A DNA stretch of 64,000 nt from Nocardioides dokdonensis FR1436 (GCF_001653335.1 NZ_CP015079.1:4092001-4156000); one strand, 5' to 3'; counted from the stretch's first letter, positions 17,356-26,004 are shown. Notes: generated by a model from the sequence alone, not told the origin. Numbers and translations are program-made.

Positions 17356-18708
17356 GTGCAGCACATCCTCGACGCGATCATGGCCGCCTCAGAAGATCCG
17401 CGGAGCACCGCCGCTGAGGACTTCGCGAACCTCGCCCTGCCCGAGTCCTACCGCGCCGTCACGGTGCACGAGGACGAGGTCGACATGTTCGAGGGCGTCG
17501 CCACCCGCGACAAGGACCCCCGCAAGTCGCTGCACGTCGAGGACGTGGCCCTGCCCGAGCTCGGTCCGGGCGAGGCCTACGTCGCGGTGATGGCCTCGGC
17601 GATCAACTACAACACCGTGTGGACCTCGATCTTCGAGCCCGTCTCGACCTTCGGCTTCCTCAAGCGCTACGGCCGGCTCTCCGAGCTGACCAAGCGCCAC
17701 GACCTGCCCTACCACGTCGTCGGCTCCGACCTGGCCGGCGTCGTGCTCAAGACCGGCCCCGGCGTGACCAAGTGGCAGCCCGGCACCGAGGTCGTGGCGC
17801 ACTGCCTCAGCGTCGAGCTCGAGGACGCCGAGGGCCACGACGACTCGATGATGGACCCGCAGCAGCGGATCTGGGGCTTCGAGACCAACTTCGGCGGCCT
17901 GGCACACATCGCGCTGGTGAAGTCCAACCAGCTGATGCCCAAGCCCGCCCACCTCACGTGGGAGGAGGCCGCCTCCCCCGGCCTGGTGAACTCCACCGCC
18001 TACCGCCAGCTGGTCTCCAAGAACGGCGGCAACATGAAGCAGGGCGACAACGTCCTGGTCTGGGGCGCCTCCGGTGGCCTCGGCGGCTTCGCCACGCAGT
18101 ACGCCCTGAACGGCGGCGCGGTCCCGATCTGCGTCGTGTCGAACAACGAGAAGGCCGACATCGCCCGCTCGATGGGCGCCGAGCTGATCATCAACCGCTC
18201 GGAGGAGGGCTACAAGTTCTGGAAGGACGAGCACACCCAGGACCCCCAGGAGTGGAAGCGCCTCGGCGCCAAGATCCGCGAGCTCACCGGCGGTGAGGAC
18301 ATCGACATCGTCTTCGAGCACCCCGGCCGCGAGACCTTCGGTGCCTCGGTCTACGTCACCCGCAAGGGCGGCACCATCACCACCTGTGCCTCGACCACGG
18401 GCTACATGCACGAGTACGACAACCGCTACCTGTGGATGAACCTCAAGCGCATCGTCTCCAGCCACTTCGCCAACTACCGCGAGTCGTGGGAGGCCAACCG
18501 GCTGGTGGCGAAGGGCATGATCCACCCGACCCTGTCGCGCACCTACTCGATGGACGAGGTCGGCCAGGCCTCGCTCGACGTGCACCACAACCTGCACCAG
18601 GGCAAGGTCGGCGTGCTCTGCCTGGCCCCCGAGGAGGGTCTCGGAGTCCGGGACCACGAGCTGCGGGCGCAGCACCTCGACGCGATCAACCGCTTCCGCG
18701 GCGTCTGA
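17356..18708 (+). CDS. ccr: Crotonyl-CoA carboxylase/reductase
   Basis: 450 residues from GTG 17356, with AGGAG at 17346-17350, five bases upstream; the longer open frame to 17263 has no such signal. The enzyme reductively carboxylates crotonyl-CoA to ethylmalonyl-CoA with NADPH and CO2. Medium-chain-reductase features are visible: YHVVGSDLAGVVLKTGPGV, the NADPH site LVWGASGGLGGFATQYAL, and the CCR-diagnostic FEHPGRETFGASVYVTRKGG. The CO2-binding Phe-Glu pair is in RIWGFETNFGG (about residues 175-176), and the later histidine in IVSSHFANYRE is present. It is the key enzyme of the ethylmalonyl-CoA pathway and a supplier of extender units for polyketides. A strong hairpin follows the gene. Confidence 0.96.
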   Translation: MQHILDAIMAASEDPRSTAAEDFANLALPESYRAVTVHEDEVDMFEGVATRDKDPRKSLHVEDVALPELGPGEAYVAVMASAINYNTVWTSIFEPVSTFGFLKRYGRLSELTKRHDLPYHVVGSDLAGVVLKTGPGVTKWQPGTEVVAHCLSVELEDAEGHDDSMMDPQQRIWGFETNFGGLAHIALVKSNQLMPKPAHLTWEEAASPGLVNSTAYRQLVSKNGGNMKQGDNVLVWGASGGLGGFATQYALNGGAVPICVVSNNEKADIARSMGAELIINRSEEGYKFWKDEHTQDPQEWKRLGAKIRELTGGEDIDIVFEHPGRETFGASVYVTRKGGTITTCASTTGYMHEYDNRYLWMNLKRIVSSHFANYRESWEANRLVAKGMIHPTLSRTYSMDEVGQASLDVHHNLHQGKVGVLCLAPEEGLGVRDHELRAQHLDAINRFRGV

Positions 18709-18743
18709 GCGAGCCGCTCAGCGACGCACCAACGCCCCACCTG

Positions 18744-18775
18744 ACGACCCGCCCGCGACCCCGCGGGCGGGTCGT
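18744..18775 (+). terminator. Hairpin terminator after ccr
   Basis: Arms ACGACCCGCCCGCG and CGCGGGCGGGTCGT form a perfect 14-bp GC-rich stem with a 4-base loop, 35 bases past the ccr stop. There is no T-run, as is common in high-GC actinobacteria. Confidence 0.75.
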
Positions 18776-18946
18776 CCGCGTCCAGGGCGGTGGTGGGGAC
18801 ATCTCACAGCGGGTTCTCAGGCCTTTCCGGGGGTGGCGGGGTGGGTTCTGGGGGCGTCATCCGCCAAGATGAGCACCGGGAGCACGCCGACTCGGGCGCG
18901 CCGTCATCTCGTTACTCCCACCAGTGCTGGAAGAAGGGTTTTCTCG

Positions 18947-20251
18947 ATGAGCGACCAGGGCCTGTCCATCTTCGACGACGAGCCGGAGCGTCCCACGGGC
19001 GACGCCGACAAGACCCAGGTGATCCCGACGGTCGACACCACCCGGAGCAGCACCCCACCCACCGCTCCCCCGGCCGGGGCCGCGGCCGCGGCCAGCACCC
19101 CTCGGGGCGCTGCCGGCAGCGCTCCTGCTGCCGGCGGAGCCCCCCAGCGCCCCGCTCCGACCGGCGCCGCCACGAGCGCGGCCGGGGCCCCGCGCGTGGA
19201 GACCCCCACCTTCCCGACCGTGCGTCGGGGCGGCTACGACGCCGCCGCGGTCGACACCAAGGTCCGCCAGCTCGCCGGCGAGAAGGCCGGCCTGTCCGGC
19301 GCCCTGGCCGAGTCCGAGCGCCGGGTGCGCGACCTCGAGCGCGAGATGGCCGCCATCCGCACCGAGCTCGCCGAGGTCGAGCGGCCGTCGTACGCCGGTC
19401 TGGGCGGTCGGGCGAGCGCGATGCTGCGCCTGGCCGAGGAGGAGGCCGCCGAGATCCGCAGCACCGCCGAGCGCGACGCCGACGAGATCCAGGGCCAGGC
19501 CGCCCGCGACGCCCAGGCCATCCGCGCCGACGCCTCCCGCGAGGCCGAGGACATGCGGATGGTGCAGCTCAAGGAGCTCGAGGAGCACCGCACCCGCATC
19601 CTCGCCGACGCCGAGCAGGAGCTGGCGCTGGCCCGCAGCGAGGCCGCCGACCTGCTCGCCCGGGCCCGTCGCGAGTCCGACCAGCTGCGTCTCGCGGCGG
19701 ACCAGGAGTCCACCGAGGTGCGCACCTCGGCGCAGCGCGCCGTCGAGCAGGCCCGGGCCGCCGCGGACCGCGAGGTCCAGGAGGCCCGCCGCACCCTCGC
19801 GGTGGAGAAGGAGCGGCTGGCCCGCGAGGCCACCGACCACCACCACTCCGCGATGGCCGAGACCCAGCGCCTGGTCGCCGAGGCCGAGCAGCGCGCCAGC
19901 GCCGCCGAGGAGCGCGCCGCCCAGGCGACCGCGCAGGCCACCCAGCACCGGGAGCAGGCCCAGAAGGAGGCCGAGGCACTCCTCGGCCGCGCTCGCCGGG
20001 AGGCCGAGCAGGTCGTGACCTCGGCGCGCACCCAGTCGGAGTCGATCAGCTCCACCGGCACCGCCGAGGCCGAGCGCGAGCTGGCCAAGGTGCGGGCCGA
20101 GGTGGAGCGGCTGCGCAAGCGCCGCGACGGCATCACCGCCCAGCTGGCCTCCCTGGCCGACCTGGTCAACGCCTTCGGCGACGACGACGAGCCCACCCCC
20201 GCCTCCCCGGCGGCCCCGGGCACGGCGACGCCGGACGAGACCGCACGTTGA
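18947..20251 (+). CDS. DivIVA/Scy-like coiled-coil protein
   Basis: 434 residues from ATG 18947 (AGAAGGG 8-14 bases upstream); the longer frame to 18833 lacks a credible start signal. The N-terminus MSDQGLSIFDDE carries the SIFDD motif seen in actinobacterial polarity proteins. A low-complexity Pro/Ala/Thr/Gly linker follows (about residues 35-90). VETPTFPTVRRGGYDAAAVDTKVRQL then resembles a DivIVA-like membrane-binding start, and an almost uninterrupted charged coiled coil runs from about 105 to 415. Such proteins organise polar growth or cytoskeletal scaffolds. The stop overlaps the start of the permease gene (TTGA), so the two are translationally coupled. Confidence 0.82.
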   Translation: MSDQGLSIFDDEPERPTGDADKTQVIPTVDTTRSSTPPTAPPAGAAAAASTPRGAAGSAPAAGGAPQRPAPTGAATSAAGAPRVETPTFPTVRRGGYDAAAVDTKVRQLAGEKAGLSGALAESERRVRDLEREMAAIRTELAEVERPSYAGLGGRASAMLRLAEEEAAEIRSTAERDADEIQGQAARDAQAIRADASREAEDMRMVQLKELEEHRTRILADAEQELALARSEAADLLARARRESDQLRLAADQESTEVRTSAQRAVEQARAAADREVQEARRTLAVEKERLAREATDHHHSAMAETQRLVAEAEQRASAAEERAAQATAQATQHREQAQKEAEALLGRARREAEQVVTSARTQSESISSTGTAEAERELAKVRAEVERLRKRRDGITAQLASLADLVNAFGDDDEPTPASPAAPGTATPDETAR

Positions 20252-21420
20252 GCGAGGCCACCGGGTCGGAGCAGGACGCGCCGCGGGCCCAGGAGACGAC
20301 CGCACCCCCGTCCGACCACGACGGCCCGGACGGCGGGGACGACCACTACGGGCTCGGCACCACGGAGGACCTGGGCACCCCCGGTCCGCCACTGGACCAC
20401 AAGGCGCCGTTCTACCTCGGGTTCTTCGGCGGCCTCGGCGCCCTGATCGCCTGGTGGCTGGGCACCACGCTGCTGTCGATCAGCAGCACCCTGATGCTCA
20501 TCGTGGTCTCGATGTTCCTTGCTGCGGGACTGGCCCCCTCGGTGGACTTCCTGGTGCGCCGCGGGCTCAAGCGCTCGATGGCCGTGCTCGCGGTGATCGT
20601 CACCTTCCTCGCCGCGGTCGCGCTGTTCGCGGTGGCGATCGTCCCGGTCATCTCCGACCAGGTCGCCGCGATCACCGACAACGCGCCCGGGTGGCTGGAC
20701 CAGCTGCAGCAGAACGAGCGCGTCCAGAAGCTCAACGACGACTACCAGGTGGTCGACAAGGTCCGGGACTACGTCCAGGGCGGCGACTTCGTGAGCAGCC
20801 TGTTCGGCGGCGCGGTCGGCATCGGGCTGGCGGTGCTCGGCGCCTTCTTCAACGCCTTCATCATCCTGGTCCTGACGCTGTACTTCCTCGCCTCCATGCA
20901 GTCGACCAAGACCGCGCTGTACCAGCTCGCGCCGGCCTCGCGCCGGGACCGCGTGACCAAGCTCGGCAACCGCATCCTGTCCGGCGTGGGCGGCTACGTG
21001 TCCGGGGCGTTCCTGGTCGCGCTCAGCGCCGGCATCACCTCGCTGATCTTCCTCTTCGTCGTGGGCCTGGGCGAGTACGCCGTGGCCCTCGCGTTCGTGG
21101 TGGCGCTGCTCGACGTGATCCCGATGATCGGGGCCACGATCGGCGCCGTCATCGTGACGGCGATCGGCTTCGCCACCGACGTCCACGTCGGGATCGCGTG
21201 CATCATCTTCTACGTGGTCTACCAGCAGCTCGAGAACTACGTGATCTACCCGAAGGTGATGTCCCGGTCGGTCGACCTGCCTGGCGCCGTCATCGTGATC
21301 GCGGCCCTCGTCGGTGCCGCGCTCCTCGGTGTCGTCGGCGCCCTGCTGGCCATCCCCACCGCGGCCGCGATCCTGACCCTGATCCGCGAGGTCTTCGTGC
21401 GCCGCCAGGACACCGCCTGA
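20248..21420 (+). CDS. AI-2E family transporter
   Basis: 390 residues from TTG 20248, which overlaps the preceding stop. An acidic, Pro-rich cytoplasmic N-terminus (about 50 residues) precedes eight predicted membrane segments in the AI-2E/PerM arrangement. An early pair (FLGFFGGLGALIAWWLG; LMLIVVSMFLAAGLAPSVDFL) is followed by the ALFAVAIVPVISDQVAAI region and a large amphipathic section (residues about 155-190). The conserved LLDVIPMIGATIGAVI and QQLENYVIYPKVMSRSVDLP signatures lie near the C-terminus. Family members export autoinducer-2-like or other small solutes, or act as Na+/H+ antiporters; the substrate is unknown. Coupling to a polarity scaffold gene is noteworthy. Confidence 0.9.
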   Translation: MSEATGSEQDAPRAQETTAPPSDHDGPDGGDDHYGLGTTEDLGTPGPPLDHKAPFYLGFFGGLGALIAWWLGTTLLSISSTLMLIVVSMFLAAGLAPSVDFLVRRGLKRSMAVLAVIVTFLAAVALFAVAIVPVISDQVAAITDNAPGWLDQLQQNERVQKLNDDYQVVDKVRDYVQGGDFVSSLFGGAVGIGLAVLGAFFNAFIILVLTLYFLASMQSTKTALYQLAPASRRDRVTKLGNRILSGVGGYVSGAFLVALSAGITSLIFLFVVGLGEYAVALAFVVALLDVIPMIGATIGAVIVTAIGFATDVHVGIACIIFYVVYQQLENYVIYPKVMSRSVDLPGAVIVIAALVGAALLGVVGALLAIPTAAAILTLIREVFVRRQDTA

Positions 21421-21438
21421 CGCTGGTGGCCAGGCGGC

Positions 21439-21840
21439 TCAGGCGCCCGGGTAGATCCGGAACCCGTGCATGCGGGTGTGGCTGAACGACTCGTACAGCC
21501 CGTCCGCGCCGTCGGTGACCAGGTCCATCCGCACCGTCCCCGTGGCCTGGAACACCGCGACCACCAGCAGGCGCGCGATCCCGCGGCCGCGGTGTTCGTG
21601 GTCCACCGCCACGAAGCTGAGGTGCGACTGCAGCACCCCGTCGCCGAGCGCCTGGGCCCACCCGACGAGCCGGCCCGCACTCTGCGCGACGTACGCCGCG
21701 GAGCCGGGCGCCGTGCAGACCCGGTGCACCACCTCGGCGTCGGCCAGCGACGGCCACTGCACGCTCGTCGACAACCGCGCGATCGCCTCGGCGTCGGAGC
21801 GGTCGACGTCGTCGTAGGGACGGATCTCGACGGTCGCCAT
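21439..21840 (-). CDS. GNAT family N-acetyltransferase
   Basis: 133 residues from ATG 21840. It has a single GNAT domain: MATVEIRPYDDVDRSDAEAI at the start, then the acetyl-CoA-binding motif SFVAVDHEHRGRGIARLLVVAV (V-x-x-x-x-R-G-x-G-x-A) and a C-terminal HTRMHGFRIYPGA strand. Alone among its neighbours it converges on the AI-2E gene with an 18-base gap. The acceptor is unknown. The start is supported by a -10 box 6 bases upstream, indicating a leaderless message. Confidence 0.88.
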   Translation of the reverse strand: MATVEIRPYDDVDRSDAEAIARLSTSVQWPSLADAEVVHRVCTAPGSAAYVAQSAGRLVGWAQALGDGVLQSHLSFVAVDHEHRGRGIARLLVVAVFQATGTVRMDLVTDGADGLYESFSHTRMHGFRIYPGA

Positions 21841-21846
21841 GGCAGC

Positions 21847-21864
21847 AGCGTAGGCAGCTATGCT
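21847..21864. promoter_or_regulatory. Divergent, closely spaced -10 boxes
   Basis: On the minus strand TACGCT (21852-21847) is 6 bases from ATG 21840, a leaderless arrangement. On the plus strand TATGCT (21859-21864) lies 35 bases before the TTG of the small gene at 21900. The two hexamers are only 6 bases apart, so RNA polymerase cannot occupy both promoters at once. Confidence 0.5.
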
Positions 21865-21899
21865 CGAGGTCTACTCGCTGCCTGACCCGAGGAGACGCC

Positions 21900-22055
21900 T
21901 TGATCTTCGCCCTCCTTGCCGCGGGCACAGCGCCGGGCGCCCTCCTGCTGAAGCGTTGGTACTCCCGAGGGGACTCGCTGTCGACCTACAGCGACGCGCA
22001 GTGGACCGACATCCGAAGCAAGCGGTTGAACGCGCCACGCAACGGCCCGGGGTAG
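21900..22055 (+). CDS. Small hypothetical protein, 51 residues
   Basis: From TTG 21900, with a strong GAGGAG at 21889-21894 and a TATGCT -10 box upstream. The protein begins with a short hydrophobic stretch (MIFALLAAGTAPGALLLKRW, probably one membrane segment or a signal anchor). It continues as a soluble polar tail containing YSRGDSLSTYSDAQWTDIRSKR. Third codon positions are mostly G/C, as in its neighbours. No family is recognised. It lies between divergent genes and its function is unknown. Confidence 0.55.
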   Translation: MIFALLAAGTAPGALLLKRWYSRGDSLSTYSDAQWTDIRSKRLNAPRNGPG

Positions 22056-22072
22056 GCGCCACCGCAGGTCGC

Positions 22073-22699
22073 TCACCAGCGCAGGTGGTCGGGGAACCCG
22101 GTCCACCGGAGGTCGGCCGGCAGGTGGGCCATGTCGTTGGAGGCCATGACCGTCGGGGGACCCTCGAGCTCGTACCTGATGACCGTCAGGCCGGCGTGGC
22201 ACTGGATCGGGGGCCACCATCGCCAGCTCGGAGCGTCGAGGGCGTGTCGGACCAGCCACCCGATGGCGAAGGCATGGGTGATGACGACCTCGACAGGCTC
22301 GCGACCGTCCACGGCAGGACCAGCCAGGAGGTCGATGGCCCCTGACCCGAGAGCCGCCCCCTGGGACATCTCCTCCTCGGTGACGTCGGCAAGAGACGCG
22401 TAGACGACGTCAGCCCAGGCGTCGGGCACCTCGTCGCGGCCGGGAACGTGCGGCACGTAGTCGCCCGCCTCGTCGAGCTCGAACAGGGAGGGAGGATGCT
22501 CGAACTGGTCAGCCACGACCAGTGCCGTCCCTTCCGCTCGCGGGAGCGGCCCGTGCGTGATGCGGCCTAGCGGCAGGTGCGCGAGTCGTCGGCCCAGGTG
22601 CTCGGCTTGTCGTGTACCTGACGAGGTCAGGCCCGCCCCGTCCTCATCGGGCTCGGCATGACGCGCCAGGTAGAGCAGTCGTGTGCACTCGCCAGGCAT
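22073..22699 (-). CDS. Histidine phosphatase family protein (phosphoglycerate mutase-like)
   Basis: 208 residues from ATG 22699 (another in-frame ATG is at 22708). The catalytic phosphate pocket LLYLARHAEP (His14) and the second catalytic histidine in VVITHAFAIGW are present, with an AEHLGRRLAHLPLGRITHGPLPRAEGTALVVA segment between, as in branch-1 2H-phosphatases. The substrate is not predictable; members act on phosphorylated sugars, nucleotides or proteins. The GC content and codon bias are a little looser than in flanking genes. The reading frame stays open far upstream (to 23398), but that extension overlaps the HNH gene and has no protein-like composition. Confidence 0.87.
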   Translation of the reverse strand: MPGECTRLLYLARHAEPDEDGAGLTSSGTRQAEHLGRRLAHLPLGRITHGPLPRAEGTALVVADQFEHPPSLFELDEAGDYVPHVPGRDEVPDAWADVVYASLADVTEEEMSQGAALGSGAIDLLAGPAVDGREPVEVVITHAFAIGWLVRHALDAPSWRWWPPIQCHAGLTVIRYELEGPPTVMASNDMAHLPADLRWTGFPDHLRW

Positions 22700-23003
22700 G
22701 CCCTGCATCCAAGCACGAGCCTGTCGCGGAGCCCGGCTGCTGCGGAAGGCTGCCAGGACGAGGGGCGGTTCGCTGGGCGCGCTCGGCCCACACGGGAGTG
22801 GGCGCGGTGACGTCTGGAGGGCCGTGTGCATTCCCAGACCGCGCGCACATCGTTCCGCAGCCCGGGGCGCGTCTCGTGTCGGTGGATGGGTGCGAGCTGC
22901 GTCATGAGGCGATGCTGCCAACGGCCTCCGACATGTCCGGACCTTCTCCACAAGACTCGAACTGGTGTTCGACAACTGGTCCCGGCGGTGGGAGAATAGG
23001 GCC
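22700..23003. other. 304-base spacer between divergent genes
   Basis: No credible coding region was found on either strand. The only recognised element is the LexA box and overlapping promoter of the HNH gene near its right end. Confidence 0.6.
22957..22972. promoter_or_regulatory. LexA (SOS) operator
   Basis: TCGAACTGGTGTTCGA is a perfect palindrome of the actinobacterial SOS box form TCGAAC-N4-GTTCGA. It lies 31 bases before ATG 23004 and overlaps a plausible -35 (TTCGAC, 22968-22973) that is 18 bases from GAGAAT (22992-22997). Bound LexA would occlude the promoter. Confidence 0.8.
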
Positions 23004-24443
23004 ATGACGCTGCTGCAGCACCCCACCGCCGACCGGGCCGACGCCCCGGCGACCGGGGTGCGTGCGAGCAGCAGTGCGGGCCCTGACACAGCCGGCGTGC
23101 TGGCCGGGGTGCTGGCCGCCCGGAAGGCCATGGCCACCGCCCGGACCACGCGCCTGGAGGCCACCCCCGAGGGCGACCTCGCACCCCTGCTGCAACAGCT
23201 CTCCGCCCTCGAGGCCGAAGCCGCCGCCCTGACCGGGCAGGTCCTCGCCGAGGCCGAACGACGCCACGTCGCCGACCACGCCGCCGCCACCGGCACCGAC
23301 GCCTGGGCCGCCGCCCTGACCGGGGAGACCCGCGAGGTGCACGCCGGCGGGGTCCGCATCGCCGCCCTGCTCGGCGAGAAGTACCACCACGCCCGCACCG
23401 CCTACGCCACCGGCGCCATCACCACCCGCCAGGTCCGCATCATCGTCAACGCCGCCGAACAAGCACCCCCCGAGACCACTCCCGAGCAGCTCGCCATCGC
23501 CGAGGAGATCCTGGTCAACAAGGCCACCGGTGTCGGCACCCGTTCGGGGCGCCCCATGAACGCCAAACGACTGCGCCAAGCAGCCCGACGGATGCTCGAG
23601 GTCGTCGACCGCGACCTCGCCGACCGCCACGAAGCCATCATGCTCGGGCGTGAATCCCGCCGCGCCAAGCACGAGACCTACCTCGCCCTGCACGACAACG
23701 GCGACGGCACCTACTCCGGCAAGTTCACGATCCCCGAGCTCCACGGCTCCCTGCTGCGCACCGCCCTCGAGACCCTCTCCGCACCACGACGACTCAACAA
23801 GGCCCGCACCGGCCCCGACGGGGAACACCTCTCCGGCCACGACCCCTCCGCCCCCACCGGAGAAGGCCACGGCCTCTCCGGCTGGGAGCTCGCAGGCCAC
23901 GCCCTGTGCGAGCTCATCGAGCACCTGCCCACCGACGGCTGGACCGGCGCCAACGCCATCACCCTGCTGGTCACCATGACCGCCGACGACCTCACCCGCG
24001 ACCTCGCCGCCACCGGCGACCTCGACCCCAACACCTGGCCCGACTGGAAAGGCCCAGCCGAGACCGGCACCGCCCGACTCGACACCGGCACCCGCACCGC
24101 CGCCGGCGACCTGCGCCGCCTCGCCTGCGAAGCAGGACTCGTCCCCGCCATCCTCAACTCGGAGTCAGTGCCACTCGACCTCGGCCGCACCAAGAGGCTC
24201 CACACCCACCACCAACGCAAAGCACTCGCCCTGACCCACGACACCTGCGCCATCGACACCTGCCAGAGACCCTTCGCCTGGACCGAGATCCACCACCTCA
24301 TCCCCTGGTCCCACCACGGCGACACCGACCTCGACCTCGCCATCCCCCTCTGCTCCTGGCACCACCACCGCACCCACGACCCCACCTGGCAGCTACGACA
24401 CCACCCCGACCGCGGCTGGGAGCTCACCCGCCGGCGCCGTTGA
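23004..24443 (+). CDS. DUF222 / HNH endonuclease domain protein (13E12-type)
   Basis: 479 residues from ATG 23004, with GGGAG at 22990-22994. The N-terminal two thirds are the DUF222 region: alternating helices with LLQQLSALEAEAAALTGQVLAEAERR and ATGAITTRQVRIIVNAAEQAPP. The C-terminus is a complete HNH nuclease: CAIDTCQRPFAWTEIHHLIPWSHHGDTDLDLAIPLCSWHHHRTHD. The two C-x4-C / C-x2-H pairs bind zinc and HH-x14-N/D-like residues form the metal site. These proteins are multicopy in actinobacteria. The perfect LexA box directly upstream indicates DNA-damage induction. The target is unknown; repair, competence or selfish-element roles are all possible. Confidence 0.9.
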   Translation: MTLLQHPTADRADAPATGVRASSSAGPDTAGVLAGVLAARKAMATARTTRLEATPEGDLAPLLQQLSALEAEAAALTGQVLAEAERRHVADHAAATGTDAWAAALTGETREVHAGGVRIAALLGEKYHHARTAYATGAITTRQVRIIVNAAEQAPPETTPEQLAIAEEILVNKATGVGTRSGRPMNAKRLRQAARRMLEVVDRDLADRHEAIMLGRESRRAKHETYLALHDNGDGTYSGKFTIPELHGSLLRTALETLSAPRRLNKARTGPDGEHLSGHDPSAPTGEGHGLSGWELAGHALCELIEHLPTDGWTGANAITLLVTMTADDLTRDLAATGDLDPNTWPDWKGPAETGTARLDTGTRTAAGDLRRLACEAGLVPAILNSESVPLDLGRTKRLHTHHQRKALALTHDTCAIDTCQRPFAWTEIHHLIPWSHHGDTDLDLAIPLCSWHHHRTHDPTWQLRHHPDRGWELTRRRR

Positions 24444-24454
24444 GCGGCGCCCGC

Positions 24455-25426
24455 TCAGGTGACGACGCGCTCGGGACGAGAGGCGCGCGGCTCGCCGAGC
24501 TTGACCACGACCACTCCGATCAGCACGAGCACGCCGCCCAGCAGCTGGATGGCGCGGGGCAGCTCGTCGAGGAGGATCCAGGCGAAGACGACGGCGGCGA
24601 GCACCTCCGTCAGCGCGACGAAGGAGGCCAACCGCGAGCCGAGGCGACGGCCGGCGGCGATCCCGCTGGTGTAGGACAGGCCGGCGGTCACCAGACCGAG
24701 CAGCAGCACCGGGACCCACCAGGCGACGCTGCCCACGGCGTACGTCGCCGGTGCGCTCGCCGCGGTCATCGGCATCAGCCCGACGAGACCCAGCAGGCCG
24801 AGCACCACGGCGCCGACCACCAGGCCACCGGCGGCCAGCGCGAAGGGCGGCAGACCGTTGTCCTCGTCGGCCGAGATCACGAAGTACGTCGCCGCACCGA
24901 TCATGGCGCCGAGGCCCCAGGCCACCCCGGGCAGGCTGATGTCGGCACCGGAGACCACGTCGAGCACCAGCACCAGACCGGCAGCGGCGATCGCCGCGCC
25001 CATCAGCGTCACCGCGCCCGGGCGCTGGCCGTGGCGCAGCCACAGCCAGACCACGACGGCGGCAGGCGCGGTGTACTCGATCAGCAGGGCCGGACCGACC
25101 TGCATGTACTGCACGGCCGAGAAGTAGCAGAACTGGGCGCCGGCGACGGCCAGCACCCCGTAGGTGACGACCAGCGCCGCGTTGCGACGCAGCAGGCCCC
25201 AGCGCCCGCGCAACGACACCAGGCCCAGCGGGAGGACGACGACGGCCGCGATGGCCACCCGGATCAGCACCGTCGCGCCCGGGCTCCACCCGGTGTCGAG
25301 CAGGCCACGCGCCAGCGCCCCGGAGAGCCCGAAGGACAGCGCCGAGACCAGCGCGAAGGCCAGCCCGGGCACGAGCCGGGACACGGCCGCCTCCGGCGTC
25401 GGGGCGTCATGGGTCAACGTCGTCAT
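24455..25426 (-). CDS. EamA (DMT) family transporter
   Basis: 323 residues from ATG 25426; a GTG at 25438 is also in frame, but a TAGTGT -10 box 8 bases before the ATG favours the shorter form. Ten hydrophobic segments are arranged as two EamA repeats, the second ending ASFVALTEVLAAVVFAWILLDELP followed by a final helix ILGGVLVLIGVVVVKLG. Members export amino acids, metabolites or drugs (RhaT/YdcZ-like). It is transcribed divergently from a CGNR zinc-finger gene whose product may regulate it. The stop lies 11 bases from the stop of the HNH gene. Confidence 0.9.
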   Translation of the reverse strand: MTTLTHDAPTPEAAVSRLVPGLAFALVSALSFGLSGALARGLLDTGWSPGATVLIRVAIAAVVVLPLGLVSLRGRWGLLRRNAALVVTYGVLAVAGAQFCYFSAVQYMQVGPALLIEYTAPAAVVVWLWLRHGQRPGAVTLMGAAIAAAGLVLVLDVVSGADISLPGVAWGLGAMIGAATYFVISADEDNGLPPFALAAGGLVVGAVVLGLLGLVGLMPMTAASAPATYAVGSVAWWVPVLLLGLVTAGLSYTSGIAAGRRLGSRLASFVALTEVLAAVVFAWILLDELPRAIQLLGGVLVLIGVVVVKLGEPRASRPERVVT

Positions 25427-25464
25427 GAGTGATGACACTAGAGATCGTTTGGTAACCTGTCAAC
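25422..25464. promoter_or_regulatory. Shared divergent promoter with inverted repeat
   Basis: GTCATGAGTGATGAC (25422-25436) is a 5-5-5 inverted repeat covering the EamA start. -10 boxes TAGTGT (minus strand, 25440-25435) and TAACCT (plus strand, 25453-25458) lie 8 and 6 bases from the two starts. Both transcripts should be leaderless. A related ATGACAC recurs just inside the CGNR gene. Confidence 0.45.
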
Positions 25465-26004
25465 GTGGTTTTCGCTCATGACACCGAGATGTCCCTGCAG
25501 TCGGCCGTGGTCCTGGTCAACTCCGCCGTCGAGCCGGACACGCTGACGCGGGTCAGCGACCTCGACGAGTTCTTCGCCAGCTACGAGTACAGCGGTCGCC
25601 ACGAGCGCACCCGAGCCGAGCTCGACGAGGTGCGCGCGCTGCGCCCGGTGCTGCGTGAGCTGATGCTCGCCGAGCGCGACACGGCCGTCGAGATGGTCAA
25701 CGCCATGCTCGCCGAGGCCCAGGCCGTCCCCCGCCTCGTGCGCCACGAGCCCTACGACTGGCACATCCACGCCTGTGACCCCGACGCCGACCTCGTGACG
25801 CGGCTGCGGGTCGAGACCGCGATGGCGATGATCGACGTCATCCGCACCGACGAGATGTCGCGCCTGGGCGTGTGCGCCGACGACGACTGCGACGGCCTCG
25901 TGCTGGACCTCTCCCGCAACCGGTCCCGTCGGTTCTGCTCGACCACGTGCGGCAACCGCAACGCGGTCGCCGCCTACCGGGCCCGGCAGAGCGACACCGC
26001 GTAA
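25465..26004 (+). CDS. CGNR zinc finger domain protein (putative regulator)
   Basis: 179 residues from GTG 25465, fixed by the TAACCT box 6 bases upstream. An N-terminal ABATE-like ligand domain (SAVVLVNSAVEPDTLTRVSDL; VRALRPVLRELMLAERDTAVEMVNAML) is joined to the C-terminal zinc finger, C-x4-C-x15-C-x3-C starting at Cys137. The eponymous CGNRNAVAAYR follows. These proteins are thought to be stress- or ligand-responsive DNA-binding regulators. Divergent pairing with an EamA exporter suggests it senses the exported compound, but that is inference. Confidence 0.9.
   Translation: MVFAHDTEMSLQSAVVLVNSAVEPDTLTRVSDLDEFFASYEYSGRHERTRAELDEVRALRPVLRELMLAERDTAVEMVNAMLAEAQAVPRLVRHEPYDWHIHACDPDADLVTRLRVETAMAMIDVIRTDEMSRLGVCADDDCDGLVLDLSRNRSRRFCSTTCGNRNAVAAYRARQSDTA

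Noticed and set aside
19234..21186. 650-codon minus-strand frame opposite the coiled-coil and AI-2E genes
   Set aside because: Shadow of the plus-strand genes with Ser/Arg/Ala-biased composition.
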